Assembly: GCF_009183415.1 (NCBI RefSeq)
Contig: NZ_WEHU01000031.1
Location: forward strand, 1-49,308
Direction: 5' to 3'
From: Bacillus sp. B1-b2
GTDB taxonomy: Bacteria > Bacillota > Bacilli > Bacillales > Cytobacillaceae
Length of the DNA stretch: 49,308 nucleotides
Position numbers and translations under genes: made by a program. This document shows positions 38,431 to 49,308 of this stretch, piece after piece; position 1 is the stretch's first letter; every line of letters begins with the position of its first letter. Below the pieces are notes generated by a model. It was not told the origin of the DNA and did no database searches. It saw nothing but the letters and a program-made list of their open reading frames with translations.

Positions 38431-38470
38431 ATGTCTATACCCCCACTATTTTGGGCATGGACATCTTTTT
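38431..38470 (+). terminator. Terminator-like hairpin in the dnaA leader
   Basis: ATGTCTATACCC pairs with GGGCATGGACAT (one G-U, one mismatch) and is followed by CTTTTTATT. It lies between the candidate promoter and dnaA, about 65 bases before the start codon. Confidence 0.55.
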
Positions 38471-38533
38471 ATTCTGCACGTTAAAAAGAATTATTTAACC
38501 TAAAAAAATCTTTGGTAAAGGAGGCGAAGCTAA

Positions 38534-39877
38534 TTGAAAAACATTACCGATCTCTGGAACAATGCTCTTCGTAATATTGAGGAAAAAATTAGTAAGCCTA
38601 GTTATGATACTTGGCTTAAAGCAACAAAAGCTCATTCATTACAAGGAGATCTATTAATTATTACAGCACCAAATGAATTTGCTCGTGATTGGTTAGAAGA
38701 AAGATATTCCCAACTTATTTCAGGAATTCTTTATGAAATCACTGGTGAGGAACTTATGGTGAAATTCATCATCCCTCAAAATCAAAAAGAGGAAGAGTTT
38801 GATCAACAGATTTCTGCGAAAAATAAAAAAATTAAAGATGATGAAGTAGTAGAACAAACCATTTTAAATTCAAAATATACATTTGATACTTTCGTAATAG
38901 GTTCTGGAAACCGATTTGCTCATGCAGCATCACTTGCAGTTGCAGAAGCTCCAGCAAAAGCATATAACCCTCTATTTATTTATGGAGGAGTTGGACTTGG
39001 AAAAACCCACTTAATGCATGCAATTGGGCACTATGTTCTAGACCATAACCCTACAGCAAAGGTGGTTTATTTATCATCTGAGAAATTTACGAATGAATTT
39101 ATCAATAGCATTCGTGATAATAAGGGTGCGGAATTCAGAGATAAGTATAGAAATGTAGATGTTCTTCTAATAGATGATATTCAATTCCTCGCTGGAAAAG
39201 AATCGACACAAGAAGAATTTTTCCATACTTTTAATACTCTTCATGAAGAAAGCAAGCAAATTATTATATCCAGTGATCGACCACCTAAGGAAATTCCAAC
39301 TTTAGAAGACCGTTTACGTTCTCGTTTTGAATGGGGATTAATTACAGACATTACTCCTCCTGATCTAGAAACGAGAATTGCTATTTTAAGAAAAAAAGCG
39401 AAAGCAGATGGATTAGATATTCCTAACGAAGTGATGCTTTATATCGCTAATCAAATTGATTCAAATATTCGTGAATTAGAAGGAGCACTTATTCGAGTAG
39501 TAGCCTATTCATCCTTAATCAATAAAGATATCAATGCTGATTTAGCAGCTGAGGCACTTAAAGATATTGTTCCAAGCTCTAAACCAAAAGTTATTACTAT
39601 TCATGATATACAAAAAGTAGTCGGAGAACTATTTAGCATAAAGTTAGAAGACTTTAAAGCCAAAAAACGAACGAAATCTATTGCTTTTCCTAGACAAATT
39701 GCTATGTATTTGTCTCGAGAATTAACAGACTTTTCCTTACCTAAAATAGGAGAAGAATTTGGTGGAAGAGACCATACTACTGTTATACATGCACATGAGA
39801 AAATATCTAAGCTGCTTGTTAGTGATTCCAACTTACAAAAGCAACTCAAAGAAATCAATGAATTGTTAAAGGTATAG
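38534..39877 (+). CDS. dnaA: Chromosomal replication initiator DnaA
   Basis: This 447-aa AAA+ initiator has domain I (1-80), a flexible domain II, AAA+ domain III with Walker A GGVGLGKT (151-158) and Walker [14 protein letters not shown], and DNA-binding domain IV with [16 protein letters not shown]. It binds TTATCCACA boxes and melts the DUE. The start is TTG, as in B. subtilis, with AAAGGAGG nine bases upstream. It is flanked by oriC elements on both sides. Confidence 0.98.
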   Translation: MKNITDLWNNALRNIEEKISKPSYDTWLKATKAHSLQGDLLIITAPNEFARDWLEERYSQLISGILYEITGEELMVKFIIPQNQKEEEFDQQISAKNKKIKDDEVVEQTILNSKYTFDTFVIGSGNRFAHAASLAVAEAPAKAYNPLFIYGGVGLGKTHLMHAIGHYVLDHNPTAKVVYLSSEKFTNEFINSIRDNKGAEFRDKYRNVDVLLIDDIQFLAGKESTQEEFFHTFNTLHEESKQIIISSDRPPKEIPTLEDRLRSRFEWGLITDITPPDLETRIAILRKKAKADGLDIPNEVMLYIANQIDSNIRELEGALIRVVAYSSLINKDINADLAAEALKDIVPSSKPKVITIHDIQKVVGELFSIKLEDFKAKKRTKSIAFPRQIAMYLSRELTDFSLPKIGEEFGGRDHTTVIHAHEKISKLLVSDSNLQKQLKEINELLKV

Positions 39878-40099
39878 CCAATTATCTTATATACAACTAT
39901 AGTTGAATTATGTGTATAACTTTTATATACTTAAACACAGTCTATCCACATGTGGATAGACTGTGTTTCCTTATTAAAACTCACTTATCCACATACTAAC
40001 AGGACCTACTACTTATACTACTATTTTTTAAAAGAAATATATTATTAATAATAAGCATTTAGAACCTATCAATTAAAACTTTTTTACGGAGGATTAGTC
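39878..40099. other. oriC downstream half: DnaA boxes, DnaA-trio and DUE
   Basis: TGTGTATAA (39911-39919), a 36-base palindrome with two boxes (39933-39968) and a perfect TTATCCACA (39985-39993) precede a GGACC patch. CTACTACTTATACTACTA (40006-40023) comes next, which on the other strand reads as repeats of 3'-GAT-5', the DnaA-trio. A very AT-rich stretch to about 40080 is the likely unwinding element. The dnaN Shine-Dalgarno follows. Confidence 0.85.
39933..39968. repeat. Perfect 36-base palindrome carrying two DnaA boxes
   Basis: The left half begins AAACACAGTCTATCCACA and the right half is its exact reverse complement with no spacer. Each half contains a one-mismatch DnaA box (CTATCCACA). 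It may act both as a DnaA-binding element and as the dnaA transcript terminator. Confidence 0.9.
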
Positions 40100-41233
40100 A
40101 TGAAATTCATCATCCAAAAAGAGCATCTTGTTCAAAGCGTTCAAGATGTTATGAAAGCTATTACTAGTAGAACAACAATCCCTATTTTAACTGGAATAAA
40201 AATAGTAGCTAGTGAAGAAGGCGTAACATTAACAGGATCTGATTCAGATATATCTATTGAATCTTTTATTCCTAAAGAAGAAAATGATCTGGAAATAGTG
40301 GAAATAAAAAAACCGGGATCTATTGTTTTACAAGCTAAGTTTTTTAGTGAAATCGTAAAAAAACTACCTACAAGCCAAGTAGAAATAGAAGTAGACAATT
40401 TACAAACGGTTATTCGCTCTGGAAAATCAGAATTCAATCTAAATGGACTAGATTCTGAAGAATATCCTCATTTACCTGAGTTATCTGAACAGAACTTATT
40501 TAAGATTCCAGCAGACTTACTGAAGAATCTTATTAAACAAACAGTATTTGCAGTGTCCACCTCAGAAACACGCCCTGTGTTGACAGGTGTAAACTGGAAG
40601 GTGGAAAATGATGATTTAATCTGTATTGCAACAGATAGTCATCGACTAGCACTAAGAAAAGCTAAGTTAGAAACGACATTAGAACAGTCCTTTAATATTG
40701 TTATTCCAGGAAAAAGTTTAAATGAATTAAATAGAATTTTAGATGATCATGATGAATATGTAGAAATAGTGGTAACTCAAAATCAAATATTATTTAAAAC
40801 AAAGCATATTCTTTTCTTCTCTAGATTATTAGAGGGAAACTACCCTGATACTAACAGACTGATTCCAAATGAAAGCAAAACAGATATTGTTGTGAATTCG
40901 AAAGAGTTTCTTCAATCCATTGATCGTGCTTCTTTATTAGCTCGTGAAGGCAGAAACAATGTAGTTAAGTTTTCTACTGTTGGAGAAAATGTAGTGGAAT
41001 TATCCTCTTTTACTCCTGAAATAGGAAAAGTAGTTGAGGAATTAGTGAGTGAATCAATCGTTGGAGAGGAACTGAAAATATCTTTTAGTGCTAAATATAT
41101 GATGGATGCATTGAAAGTGTTGGAAGGATCGGAAGTTAAAATTAGTTTTACAGGAGCAATGAGACCTTTTGTTCTTCATCCTACGAATGATGATTCCACC
41201 TTACAATTAATTTTACCAGTAAGAACTTATTAG
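40100..41233 (+). CDS. dnaN: DNA polymerase III beta sliding clamp
   Basis: This 377-aa protein has three structurally similar clamp domains (about 1-120, 128-245, 250-377). It begins MKFIIQKEHLVQSVQDVMKAI and ends LQLILPVRTY, the normal clamp C terminus. It tethers the replicase and repair factors to DNA. ACGGAGG precedes the ATG, and a terminator follows. Confidence 0.98.
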   Translation: MKFIIQKEHLVQSVQDVMKAITSRTTIPILTGIKIVASEEGVTLTGSDSDISIESFIPKEENDLEIVEIKKPGSIVLQAKFFSEIVKKLPTSQVEIEVDNLQTVIRSGKSEFNLNGLDSEEYPHLPELSEQNLFKIPADLLKNLIKQTVFAVSTSETRPVLTGVNWKVENDDLICIATDSHRLALRKAKLETTLEQSFNIVIPGKSLNELNRILDDHDEYVEIVVTQNQILFKTKHILFFSRLLEGNYPDTNRLIPNESKTDIVVNSKEFLQSIDRASLLAREGRNNVVKFSTVGENVVELSSFTPEIGKVVEELVSESIVGEELKISFSAKYMMDALKVLEGSEVKISFTGAMRPFVLHPTNDDSTLQLILPVRTY

Positions 41234-41239
41234 AAAGTG

Positions 41240-41275
41240 GAAAAGGTGTTCTGATTAAAGAACACCTTTTCTTTT
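41240..41275 (+). terminator. dnaN terminator
   Basis: AAAAGGTGTTC/GAACACCTTTT with an 8-base loop, then CTTTTTC. Confidence 0.9.
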
Positions 41276-41447
41276 TCACCTAGGGTGTTTGAATAAAAAT
41301 ACAAGGAGGTTTATAAAAAAAGGATTAGATTTCGCAGTTTTTTATGGATTTCCTTTGGAGAAAGTAGAAATATTTCACTTTTCTTTGTGCTTCTACAAAT
41401 TATTTAGTAAAATAGAAAGATACGATTAAACTTGAAAGAGTGAAGAA

Positions 41448-41660
41448 ATGGATAATCAAATTAAGATTAAGACGGAGTATATTACCTTAGGTCAATTTCT
41501 GAAAGTGGCAGAAATAATACAATCAGGTGGAATGGCTAAATGGTTTTTAAGTGAACATGAGGTGTTCATAAATGGTGAGCAAGATCAGCGTAGAGGACGT
41601 AAGTTAAGAAGCGGTGATTCCATAACGATTCCTTCATTTGGCACATACACGGTTTTATAA
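41448..41660 (+). CDS. rlbA: S4-domain RNA-binding protein RlbA (YaaA)
   Basis: This 70-aa protein is essentially one S4 fold ([44 protein letters not shown]). It sits between dnaN and recF as YaaA does in bacilli. It is likely ribosome-associated. The ribosome site before the ATG is weak (GAGTG). It ends 17 bases before recF. Confidence 0.95.
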   Translation: MDNQIKIKTEYITLGQFLKVAEIIQSGGMAKWFLSEHEVFINGEQDQRRGRKLRSGDSITIPSFGTYTVL

Positions 41661-41677
41661 AAAGGGTGAACTCAGGG

Positions 41678-42796
41678 ATGTATATTGATAAGTTACTTTT
41701 GAGAAATTACCGAAATTATGAGGAGTTAGAAATCTCATTTGAAAATAAGGTGAATGTCATCCTTGGAGAAAATGCTCAAGGAAAAACCAATGTGATGGAA
41801 TCTATCTATGTTTTAGCAATGGCTAAATCACATCGTACTTCTAACGATAAAGATCTTATTAAATGGGATACAGATTATGCTAAAATAGAGGGTACATTAG
41901 TGAAAACACATGGGAAAGTACCCATGCAGTTAGTTGTGTCCAAAAAAGGTAAAAAGGCTAGATATAATCATATTGAGCAGCGGAAATTAAGTCAGTATAT
42001 AGGGAATATGAATGTAGTGATGTTTGCTCCAGAAGATTTAAATCTAGTAAAAGGAAGCCCTCAAGTTAGAAGAAGATTTATTGATATGGAGATTGGACAG
42101 ATTTCACCTATCTATTTACATGATATGGGACAGTATCAAAAGATATTACATCAGCGTAATAGTTTTCTTAAACAAATGCAATTGAGTAAAAATAAAGATG
42201 AAACGATGCTTGAAATATTGACGGAACAATTTATTGAGCTAGCCGTTAAAATTGTGGCAAAACGATTTGAATTTCTCCGTTTATTACAAAGTTGGGCAAT
42301 TCCCATTCACCAAGGAATATCGAGAGGTTTAGAAACTCTTGATATTCGCTATAAGCCATCTGTAGATGTATCAGAAGAACAGGAATTGTCGAAAATGAAA
42401 AGTATATTCGAAGATAAATTCCAAGCATTGAAAAAAAGGGAAATAGATAGAGGTGTGACGATGTTTGGCCCTCATCGAGATGATGTGCTGTTCTATGTGA
42501 ATGGAAAAGATGTTCAAACATTTGGGTCTCAGGGACAACAAAGAACTACAGCGCTATCCATCAAAATGGCTGAAATCGAATTGATACATTCGGAAATTAG
42601 AGAATACCCCATTCTTCTTCTGGATGATGTTCTTTCAGAGCTAGATGATTACCGCCAATCTCACCTTCTCCATACGATTCAAGGAAAAGTGCAAACATTT
42701 GTGACAACTACCAATATAGACGGTATAGATCATCAAACATTAAAGGAAGCAACAACGTTTCAAGTGGATTCGGGGACGATTAAGATGGGCCATTAA
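41678..42796 (+). CDS. recF: DNA replication and repair protein RecF
   Basis: This 372-aa SMC-like ATPase promotes RecA loading at gaps. It has Walker A GENAQGKT (30-37), the signature region [19 protein letters not shown] and Walker [14 protein letters not shown]. The ATG at 41678 ([14 protein letters not shown]) is chosen because AAAAGGGTG lies before it; a GTG four codons upstream overlaps that site. Confidence 0.97.
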   Translation: MYIDKLLLRNYRNYEELEISFENKVNVILGENAQGKTNVMESIYVLAMAKSHRTSNDKDLIKWDTDYAKIEGTLVKTHGKVPMQLVVSKKGKKARYNHIEQRKLSQYIGNMNVVMFAPEDLNLVKGSPQVRRRFIDMEIGQISPIYLHDMGQYQKILHQRNSFLKQMQLSKNKDETMLEILTEQFIELAVKIVAKRFEFLRLLQSWAIPIHQGISRGLETLDIRYKPSVDVSEEQELSKMKSIFEDKFQALKKREIDRGVTMFGPHRDDVLFYVNGKDVQTFGSQGQQRTTALSIKMAEIELIHSEIREYPILLLDDVLSELDDYRQSHLLHTIQGKVQTFVTTTNIDGIDHQTLKEATTFQVDSGTIKMGH

Positions 42797-42816
42797 ATTC
42801 CTTCTGAGGTGAGAGA

Positions 42817-43065
42817 ATGTACGTTCATATTGGTGAAAATATTCTTATAAGAAGCACAGATATCATTACTATTTTAGATAAACAAACGGTAGAGGCTTCC
42901 CCTATTTCACTAGAATTTATGGAAAAACAGAAGAAATTGATTTCTAATATAAAAGGTTCTATTTATAAATCCATTGTGATTACAAAAGATACCATATATT
43001 TATCTCCTATAGCTTCTAATACGTTAAAAAAACGATCCATGCAATTAATGGATCATGAATACTAG
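42817..43065 (+). CDS. remB: RemB (YaaB), extracellular matrix regulator
   Basis: This 82-aa DUF370-family protein starts MYVHIGENILIRSTDIITILD. In B. subtilis RemB is required with RemA for biofilm matrix gene expression. GAGGTGAG precedes the ATG. It lies between recF and gyrB, as in relatives. Confidence 0.93.
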   Translation: MYVHIGENILIRSTDIITILDKQTVEASPISLEFMEKQKKLISNIKGSIYKSIVITKDTIYLSPIASNTLKKRSMQLMDHEY

Positions 43066-43110
43066 TGAAAAATGAATTCTGTTAAAAATTTGATGTAAAT
43101 GGAAAGTTAG

Positions 43111-45051
<1,941 letters not shown>

Positions 45052-45064
45052 TTAAATAAATGTT

Positions 45065-45089
45065 GAGAAGTATCGTACTTCTCTTTTTT
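45065..45089 (+). terminator. gyrB terminator or attenuator
   Basis: GAGAAGTA/TACTTCTC with a 3-base loop and six T, between gyrB and gyrA. Confidence 0.88.
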
Positions 45090-45110
45090 AAAACAAGTGT
45101 CCATAATTTA

Positions 45111-45175
45111 TAAGAAATAAACCTAGTTCCTTCTAAGGTAACTAGGTATGGTTATTTCTTAAGGAGGTTTCCTTA
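45111..45175 (+). promoter_or_regulatory. Hairpin in the gyrA leader abutting the Shine-Dalgarno
   Basis: TAAGAAATAA (45111-45120) pairs with TTATTTCTTA (45152-45161), with inner ACCTAGTT/AACTAGGT. The strong SD AAGGAGG starts on the last paired base, and AAGGA/TCCTT can fold around the SD itself. Confidence 0.5.
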
Positions 45176-45177
45176 CC

Positions 45178-47682
45178 ATGGCGGATATGCCGAATTCTCA
45201 AATTCAAGATAGAAATATTAGTAAAGAAATGCGTGATTCTTTTTTAGATTACGCAATGAGTGTTATTGTATCTCGTGCTCTACCGGATGTAAGAGATGGA
45301 TTAAAACCAGTACACAGACGTATTTTATATGCGATGCATGATTTAGGTATGCACTCTGATAAGCCATTCAAAAAGTCTGCTCGTATTGTTGGAGAAGTAA
45401 TTGGTAAGTATCACCCTCATGGTGATAGTGCTGTTTATGAAACAATGGTACGTATGGCACAATATTTTAACTATCGCTACATGTTAGTGGATGGACATGG
45501 TAACTTTGGTTCTGTTGATGGTGACTCAGCAGCAGCTATGCGTTACACAGAAGCAAGAATGTCCAAGATTGCTATGGAACTATTAAGAGATATTAATAAA
45601 GATACGATTGACTATAAGCCTAACTTTGATGGAGAAGAGAAAGAACCAGTAGTCTTGCCTTCTCGATTCCCAAACTTACTTGTTAATGGTACAAGCGGAA
45701 TAGCAGTAGGTATGGCAACAAATATTCCTCCTCACCAACTAGGAGAAATAATTGACGGTGTTCTTGCGATTAGTAAGAATGAGGATATTACTATTCAAGA
45801 ACTAATGGAAATCATCCCAGGACCTGACTTTCCTACATATGGAATGATTCTTGGCAAAAGCGGCATTAGAAAAGCTTATGAAACAGGACGAGGATCTATT
45901 ATTCTTCGCGCTAGAGTAGAGGTTGAAGTTAAACCTAATGGTAAGGAAGTTATTATTGTTAAAGAAATTCCTTATCAAGTAAATAAAGCAAGACTAGTAG
46001 AACGTATTGCTGAATTAGTTCGCGATAAGAAGATAGATGGTATTACTGATTTAAGAGATGAATCAGATCGTAACGGAATGCGAATCGTTATGGAAGTTCG
46101 AAAAGATGCTAATGCCAATGTTTTATTAAATAACTTATATAAACATACAGCTATGCAAACAAGCTTTGGTATAAACTTATTAGCATTAGTAGATGGACAA
46201 CCTAAGGTTCTAAACTTAAAACAATGTCTAGCTTATTATTTAGATCATCAGAAAGTAATTATTCGTAGAAGAACAGAATTTGAATTAAGAAAAGCAGAAG
46301 CAAGAGCTCATATCTTAGAAGGTTTACGTATTGCCTTAGATCATTTAGACGAAGTGATCAAATTAATTCGTAGTTCACGTACAACTGATATTGCGCGTGA
46401 AGGATTAATGACTAACTTTAATTTATCAGAAAAACAAGCTCAAGCAATTCTTGATATGCGTCTTCAAAGATTAACTGGATTAGAAAGAGAAAAAATTGAA
46501 GAAGAATATCAAGAACTTATTAAGTTGATTTCTGAACTAAAGGCAATTCTAGCAGATGAAGAGAAAATATTGGAAATCATCCGAGAAGAATTACTAGAAT
46601 TGAAAGAAAGATTTAATGATAAACGCCGCACAGAAATTGTTGCAGGTGGTCTGGAAATGATTGAGGATGAGGATCTAATCCCACAAGAGAATATCATTAT
46701 TACCTTAACGCATAATGGGTATATCAAGAGATTACCAGCATCTACTTATCGTGCTCAGAAACGTGGTGGAAGAGGAATCCAAGGTATGGGTACTAATGAA
46801 GACGATTTTGTAGAACAGCTAAGCTACACGTCTACTCACGATACTATTCTTTTCTTCACCAATAAAGGAAAGGTATATCGATTAAAAGGGTATGAGATAC
46901 CAGAATTCAGTCGTACTGCAAAAGGTATTCCAATTATTAACCTTCTTGGTGTAGAAAAGGATGAATGGGTAAATGCTATCATTCCTGTTTCTGAGTTTGT
47001 AGATGATTGGTCTTTATTCTTTACAACTAAAGAAGGGGTATCTAAGCGTTCTCCTCTTTCTTCTTTTGCCAATATAAGAAACAATGGATTAATTGCTGTT
47101 AATTTAAGAGAGGGAGATGAATTAATCTCCGTTCGGTTAACAGATGGATCAAAAGAGATTATTATTGGAACTAAGAAAGGTCTACTTATCCGATTCCCAG
47201 AGACAGATGTACGCTCTATGGGTAGAACAGCTACTGGTGTAAAAGGAATTACATTATCAGAAGGTGATGAAGTAATTGGAATGGAAGTATTAGAAGAGAA
47301 TACGGAAGTTCTAGTTGTTACTAAGTACGGTTATGGAAAAAGAACATCAGCTGAAGAATATAGAGTGCAAGGTAGGGGCGGTAAAGGTATTAAGACCTGC
47401 AATGTCACGGATAAGAATGGTGAACTTGTTTCCATGAAAGCAGTGACAGGCGAAGAAGACTTAATGATTATCACCACGGGTGGAGTTTTAATTAGAATGG
47501 CAGTAGGCGATATTTCTTCAATGGGAAGAAGCACGCAAGGTGTTAGATTAATTAAACTGAATGAAAAAGAAGAAGAGTTTGTAGCTACCGTAGCTAAGGT
47601 AGAAAAAGAAGATGATTCTGAAGAGGATGTAGAATCAACTGAATCAAACTCTCTAGAAGAAGAGCAAACTACAGAGGAATAA
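45178..47682 (+). CDS. gyrA: DNA gyrase subunit A
   Basis: This 834-aa protein has a breakage-reunion domain with catalytic Y123 (AAMRYTEAR), a coiled coil, and a C-terminal beta-pinwheel with the gyrase box QRGGRGIQG and degenerate repeats ([10 protein letters not shown]-like at [10 protein letters not shown]). The quinolone-resistance positions S84 and E88 ([10 protein letters not shown]) are wild type. The tail is acidic (EEDVESTES...). A strong SD precedes the ATG. Confidence 0.98.
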   Translation: MADMPNSQIQDRNISKEMRDSFLDYAMSVIVSRALPDVRDGLKPVHRRILYAMHDLGMHSDKPFKKSARIVGEVIGKYHPHGDSAVYETMVRMAQYFNYRYMLVDGHGNFGSVDGDSAAAMRYTEARMSKIAMELLRDINKDTIDYKPNFDGEEKEPVVLPSRFPNLLVNGTSGIAVGMATNIPPHQLGEIIDGVLAISKNEDITIQELMEIIPGPDFPTYGMILGKSGIRKAYETGRGSIILRARVEVEVKPNGKEVIIVKEIPYQVNKARLVERIAELVRDKKIDGITDLRDESDRNGMRIVMEVRKDANANVLLNNLYKHTAMQTSFGINLLALVDGQPKVLNLKQCLAYYLDHQKVIIRRRTEFELRKAEARAHILEGLRIALDHLDEVIKLIRSSRTTDIAREGLMTNFNLSEKQAQAILDMRLQRLTGLEREKIEEEYQELIKLISELKAILADEEKILEIIREELLELKERFNDKRRTEIVAGGLEMIEDEDLIPQENIIITLTHNGYIKRLPASTYRAQKRGGRGIQGMGTNEDDFVEQLSYTSTHDTILFFTNKGKVYRLKGYEIPEFSRTAKGIPIINLLGVEKDEWVNAIIPVSEFVDDWSLFFTTKEGVSKRSPLSSFANIRNNGLIAVNLREGDELISVRLTDGSKEIIIGTKKGLLIRFPETDVRSMGRTATGVKGITLSEGDEVIGMEVLEENTEVLVVTKYGYGKRTSAEEYRVQGRGGKGIKTCNVTDKNGELVSMKAVTGEEDLMIITTGGVLIRMAVGDISSMGRSTQGVRLIKLNEKEEEFVATVAKVEKEDDSEEDVESTESNSLEEEQTTEE

Positions 47683-47684
47683 AA

Positions 47685-47722
47685 AGAAGGCTATCAGAAA
47701 ATTATCTGATAGCCTTCTTTTT
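47685..47722 (+). terminator. gyrA terminator
   Basis: AGAAGGCTATCAGA/TCTGATAGCCTTCT with a 6-base loop, then TTTT. Confidence 0.92.
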
Positions 47723-47845
47723 GATTAGTAATACCTATAGATGATTTAAATGAAAAAGTACTTTTAGATTATAATAATGGTTAACTTTTCAAATTAAATG
47801 CATTAAAATAGTAAAAAAGTCCGAAAATCAAAAAGGTGGATGTAA

Positions 47846-48919
47846 ATGGATATTCATATTGCAGATTTAAAGCCTGGCTGCATTTTAGCTGAAGATATTT
47901 TCAAATCAACAAATAGACCCATAATGAAGGCTAATACAGTAATTAATAGTGAGCATATAGAATTTTTAAAAGCATTCTTAATTGATCAATTGGTAATAGA
48001 AAATACACTTATTGATGGTTCTCAGTTTGTAAAATCTATGGAGCTACCAGTTGCAGCAACAAATGAAACAAAAACTCCCTTCTTTGAGAAGTTTCTTCAT
48101 TCTGTTCAGTTGTATAAGAAGGAATTTATCTCTTGGCAATCTGGATTGCCGGTAGATATAAGTAATGTCCGAAATCTACTATTACCCTTGTTAGAGGATT
48201 TAGATGAGCTTTCAAAGGAATTAGTCTCTCTCTATCACCTATCTAATAAAATGGAGTATATCTATCAACATTCGGTAGCTGTCGCTATTATAAGTGCATT
48301 AATTGCAAAAAAAATGGATTATTCTTATGGAAATATCGTTCAAGTAGCATTAGCTGGTTGTTTAAGCGATGCAGGAATGGCAAAAATCAATGGGCGCTTG
48401 CTACATAAATCAGAACCTTTAACAGAAGAAGAATTTAACGAAGTGAAAAATCATACTAAATATAGTTTGAGTATGATTCCTGAACATTCACTCTTAAAAA
48501 AGGAAACAAGACTAGCTATCTTTCAACATCATGAGAGAATAGATGGAAGTGGTTATCCTTTAGGGAATGTAGATAATATGATTCATTCATTTGCAAAGAT
48601 TATAGCAGTTGCAGACACTTTTCATGCGATGACCTCAGAACGCTTATATAGAAAGAAGCAATCTCCTTTTAGAGTAATAGAAAAGATTCAACAGGATCAT
48701 TTTGGGAAATTTGATTTAATTGTTGTTCAAACATTATGTAGTGCTATTATGCAATTTACCACGGGAAGCATTGTTAAACTATCAAATGGAGAGAAAGCAG
48801 AAATAATGTTTATGGAAGCTAACTCTGTAAGACCTTTAGTGAAAATACTAGATAATGATAATATATTAGAATTAGAAAGAAATAGACATCTGTTTATAGA
48901 AGAAGTAATTAGATACTAA
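47846..48919 (+). CDS. HD-GYP domain protein with altered HD motif
   Basis: This 357-aa protein is related to c-di-GMP phosphodiesterases. The N-terminal region (1-130) is a DUF3391-like or unknown module. The HD-GYP domain spans about 140-320. H142, H203, HHE (228-230), DGSGYP (233-238) and AVADTFHAMTSERLYR are in place. The usual HDIGK sequence reads S174-D-A-G-M, so a metal-binding His and the catalytic Lys are replaced. It may be a receptor or have altered activity. AAGGTGGATG gives the SD. It sits between gyrA and an rRNA operon, a position also occupied by HD-GYP genes in some other bacilli. Confidence 0.88.
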   Translation: MDIHIADLKPGCILAEDIFKSTNRPIMKANTVINSEHIEFLKAFLIDQLVIENTLIDGSQFVKSMELPVAATNETKTPFFEKFLHSVQLYKKEFISWQSGLPVDISNVRNLLLPLLEDLDELSKELVSLYHLSNKMEYIYQHSVAVAIISALIAKKMDYSYGNIVQVALAGCLSDAGMAKINGRLLHKSEPLTEEEFNEVKNHTKYSLSMIPEHSLLKKETRLAIFQHHERIDGSGYPLGNVDNMIHSFAKIIAVADTFHAMTSERLYRKKQSPFRVIEKIQQDHFGKFDLIVVQTLCSAIMQFTTGSIVKLSNGEKAEIMFMEANSVRPLVKILDNDNILELERNRHLFIEEVIRY

Positions 48920-48944
48920 ATTTATCCACATTCGTATAAATAGT

Positions 48945-48980
48945 AAAGGCAGCTTGCTTGTACAGGAAGCCGTCTTTTTT
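48945..48980 (+). terminator. HD-GYP gene terminator
   Basis: AAAGGCAGCTT pairs with AAGCCGTCTTT (one G-U, one mismatch) and is followed by a T-run, 26 bases past the stop. Confidence 0.75.
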
Positions 48981-49006
48981 TATTTTAAAATATATTAAAA
49001 AAGTTG

Positions 49007-49035
49007 TTGCAATAATATTTAATCGTTGCTATAAT
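49007..49035 (+). promoter_or_regulatory. rRNA promoter P1
   Basis: -35 TTGCAA, 17-base spacer, -10 TATAAT. Confidence 0.8.
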
Positions 49036-49078
49036 AATACAAGTCAGCAAGTTGCTGATAAAAAAATATAAAAAGAGA

Positions 49079-49107
49079 TTGACATATATAAGAACAAATG
49101 TTAATAT
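49079..49107 (+). promoter_or_regulatory. rRNA promoter P2
   Basis: -35 TTGACA, 17-base spacer, -10 TAATAT, about 130 bases before the 16S gene. Confidence 0.75.
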
Positions 49108-49132
49108 ATAAAAGTTGTCTCTAATAAGTATT

Positions 49133-49146
49133 TGCTCTTTGAAAAC
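49133..49146 (+). promoter_or_regulatory. boxA antitermination site
   Basis: TGCTCTTTGAAAAC matches the rRNA boxA recognised by NusB/NusE, in the expected leader position. Confidence 0.75.
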
Positions 49147-49234
49147 TGAACAATAAACGTCAACAATAGTCGTTCTTAAATGAACGAAACAAGTAATACA
49201 AAAGCTAGAGTTTAGCAATGAGCTAATCTTACTC

Positions 49235-49308
49235 TTTATTGGAGAGTTTGATCCTGGCTCAGGACGAACGCTGGCGGCGTGCCTAATACATGCAAGTCGA
49301 GCGGACTT
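49235..49308 (+). rRNA. rrs: 16S rRNA, 5' end (partial)
   Basis: GGAGAGTTTGATCCTGGCTC followed by AGGACGAACGCTGGCGGCGT is the universal bacterial 16S start. The gene continues past the right edge. Confidence 0.98.

Larger units (their letters stand above)
48920..49234 (+). other. rrn leader region
   Basis: Holds a perfect DnaA box (48922-48930), the HD-GYP terminator, two rRNA promoters and the boxA antitermination signal (TGCTCTTTGAAA from 49133). No gene is seen before the 16S start. Confidence 0.75.

Noticed and set aside
41289-41429. Open frame of about 45 codons after an AAGGAGG between dnaN and rlbA
   Set aside because: No standard start codon lies at a workable distance from the ribosome-site-like sequence, and AT-rich DNA gives such frames by chance.
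45418-45450. Quinolone-resistance change in gyrA
   Set aside because: Positions 84 and 88 are Ser and Glu, the susceptible state in bacilli.

Overview
The window is the replication-origin region of an AT-rich, endospore-forming Bacillaceae-type chromosome. The order rlmH - htrA/walJIHKR - tRNAs - purA - dnaC - rplI-gdpP - rpsR-ssb-rpsF - ychF - soj-spo0J - noc - rsmG-mnmG-mnmE - jag-spoIIIJ-rnpA-rpmH - oriC - dnaA-dnaN-rlbA-recF-remB-gyrB-gyrA - rrn is the classic Bacillus arrangement. A yyaC spore gene and spoIIIJ point to a spore former. No species call is possible without a database search.

Layout. Positions 1-7248 are accessory DNA lying downstream of rlmH (orfX in staphylococci). On the minus strand they hold the 5' end of a group II intron that runs off the left edge, a large divergent UvrA-like ABC ATPase, and a cupin gene followed by a membrane-anchored macro-domain gene of the ThsA/DUF6430 type. 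On the plus strand they hold a DUF1672 lipoprotein and a broken-looking small ORF. Positions 7249-37725 are the conserved left arm, almost entirely on the minus strand; yyaC is the one exception. The oriC is bipartite: DnaA boxes at 37980-38295 upstream of dnaA, and boxes plus a DnaA-trio unwinding element at 39911-40080 between dnaA and dnaN. From dnaA to the right edge everything is on the plus strand and ends in the promoter and first bases of a 16S rRNA gene. The strand switch at oriC means nearly all core genes are co-directional with replication; DUF1672, its neighbour ORF and yyaC are head-on.

How it works together. The core codes for initiation (DnaA, DnaN, RecF, gyrase, replicative helicase, SSB), chromosome segregation (Soj, Spo0J, Noc and three perfect parS sites), cell-wall homeostasis (WalRKHIJ and an HtrA protease), tRNA modification (MnmE, MnmG), rRNA methylation (RsmG, RlmH), protein insertion (SpoIIIJ/YidC, Jag) and nucleotide signalling (GdpP for c-di-AMP). 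DnaA-box clusters outside oriC flank yyzF/rlmH and precede mnmE.

Most interesting part. The cupin + TM-macro pair at 5657-7075 resembles the effector half of type II Thoeris without a TIR partner, and it sits in a chromosomal slot known in relatives for mobile islands. It is the best candidate for an undescribed system. Second is the UvrA-like protein, which appears to carry a third UvrA-like module that has lost its Walker A motif.
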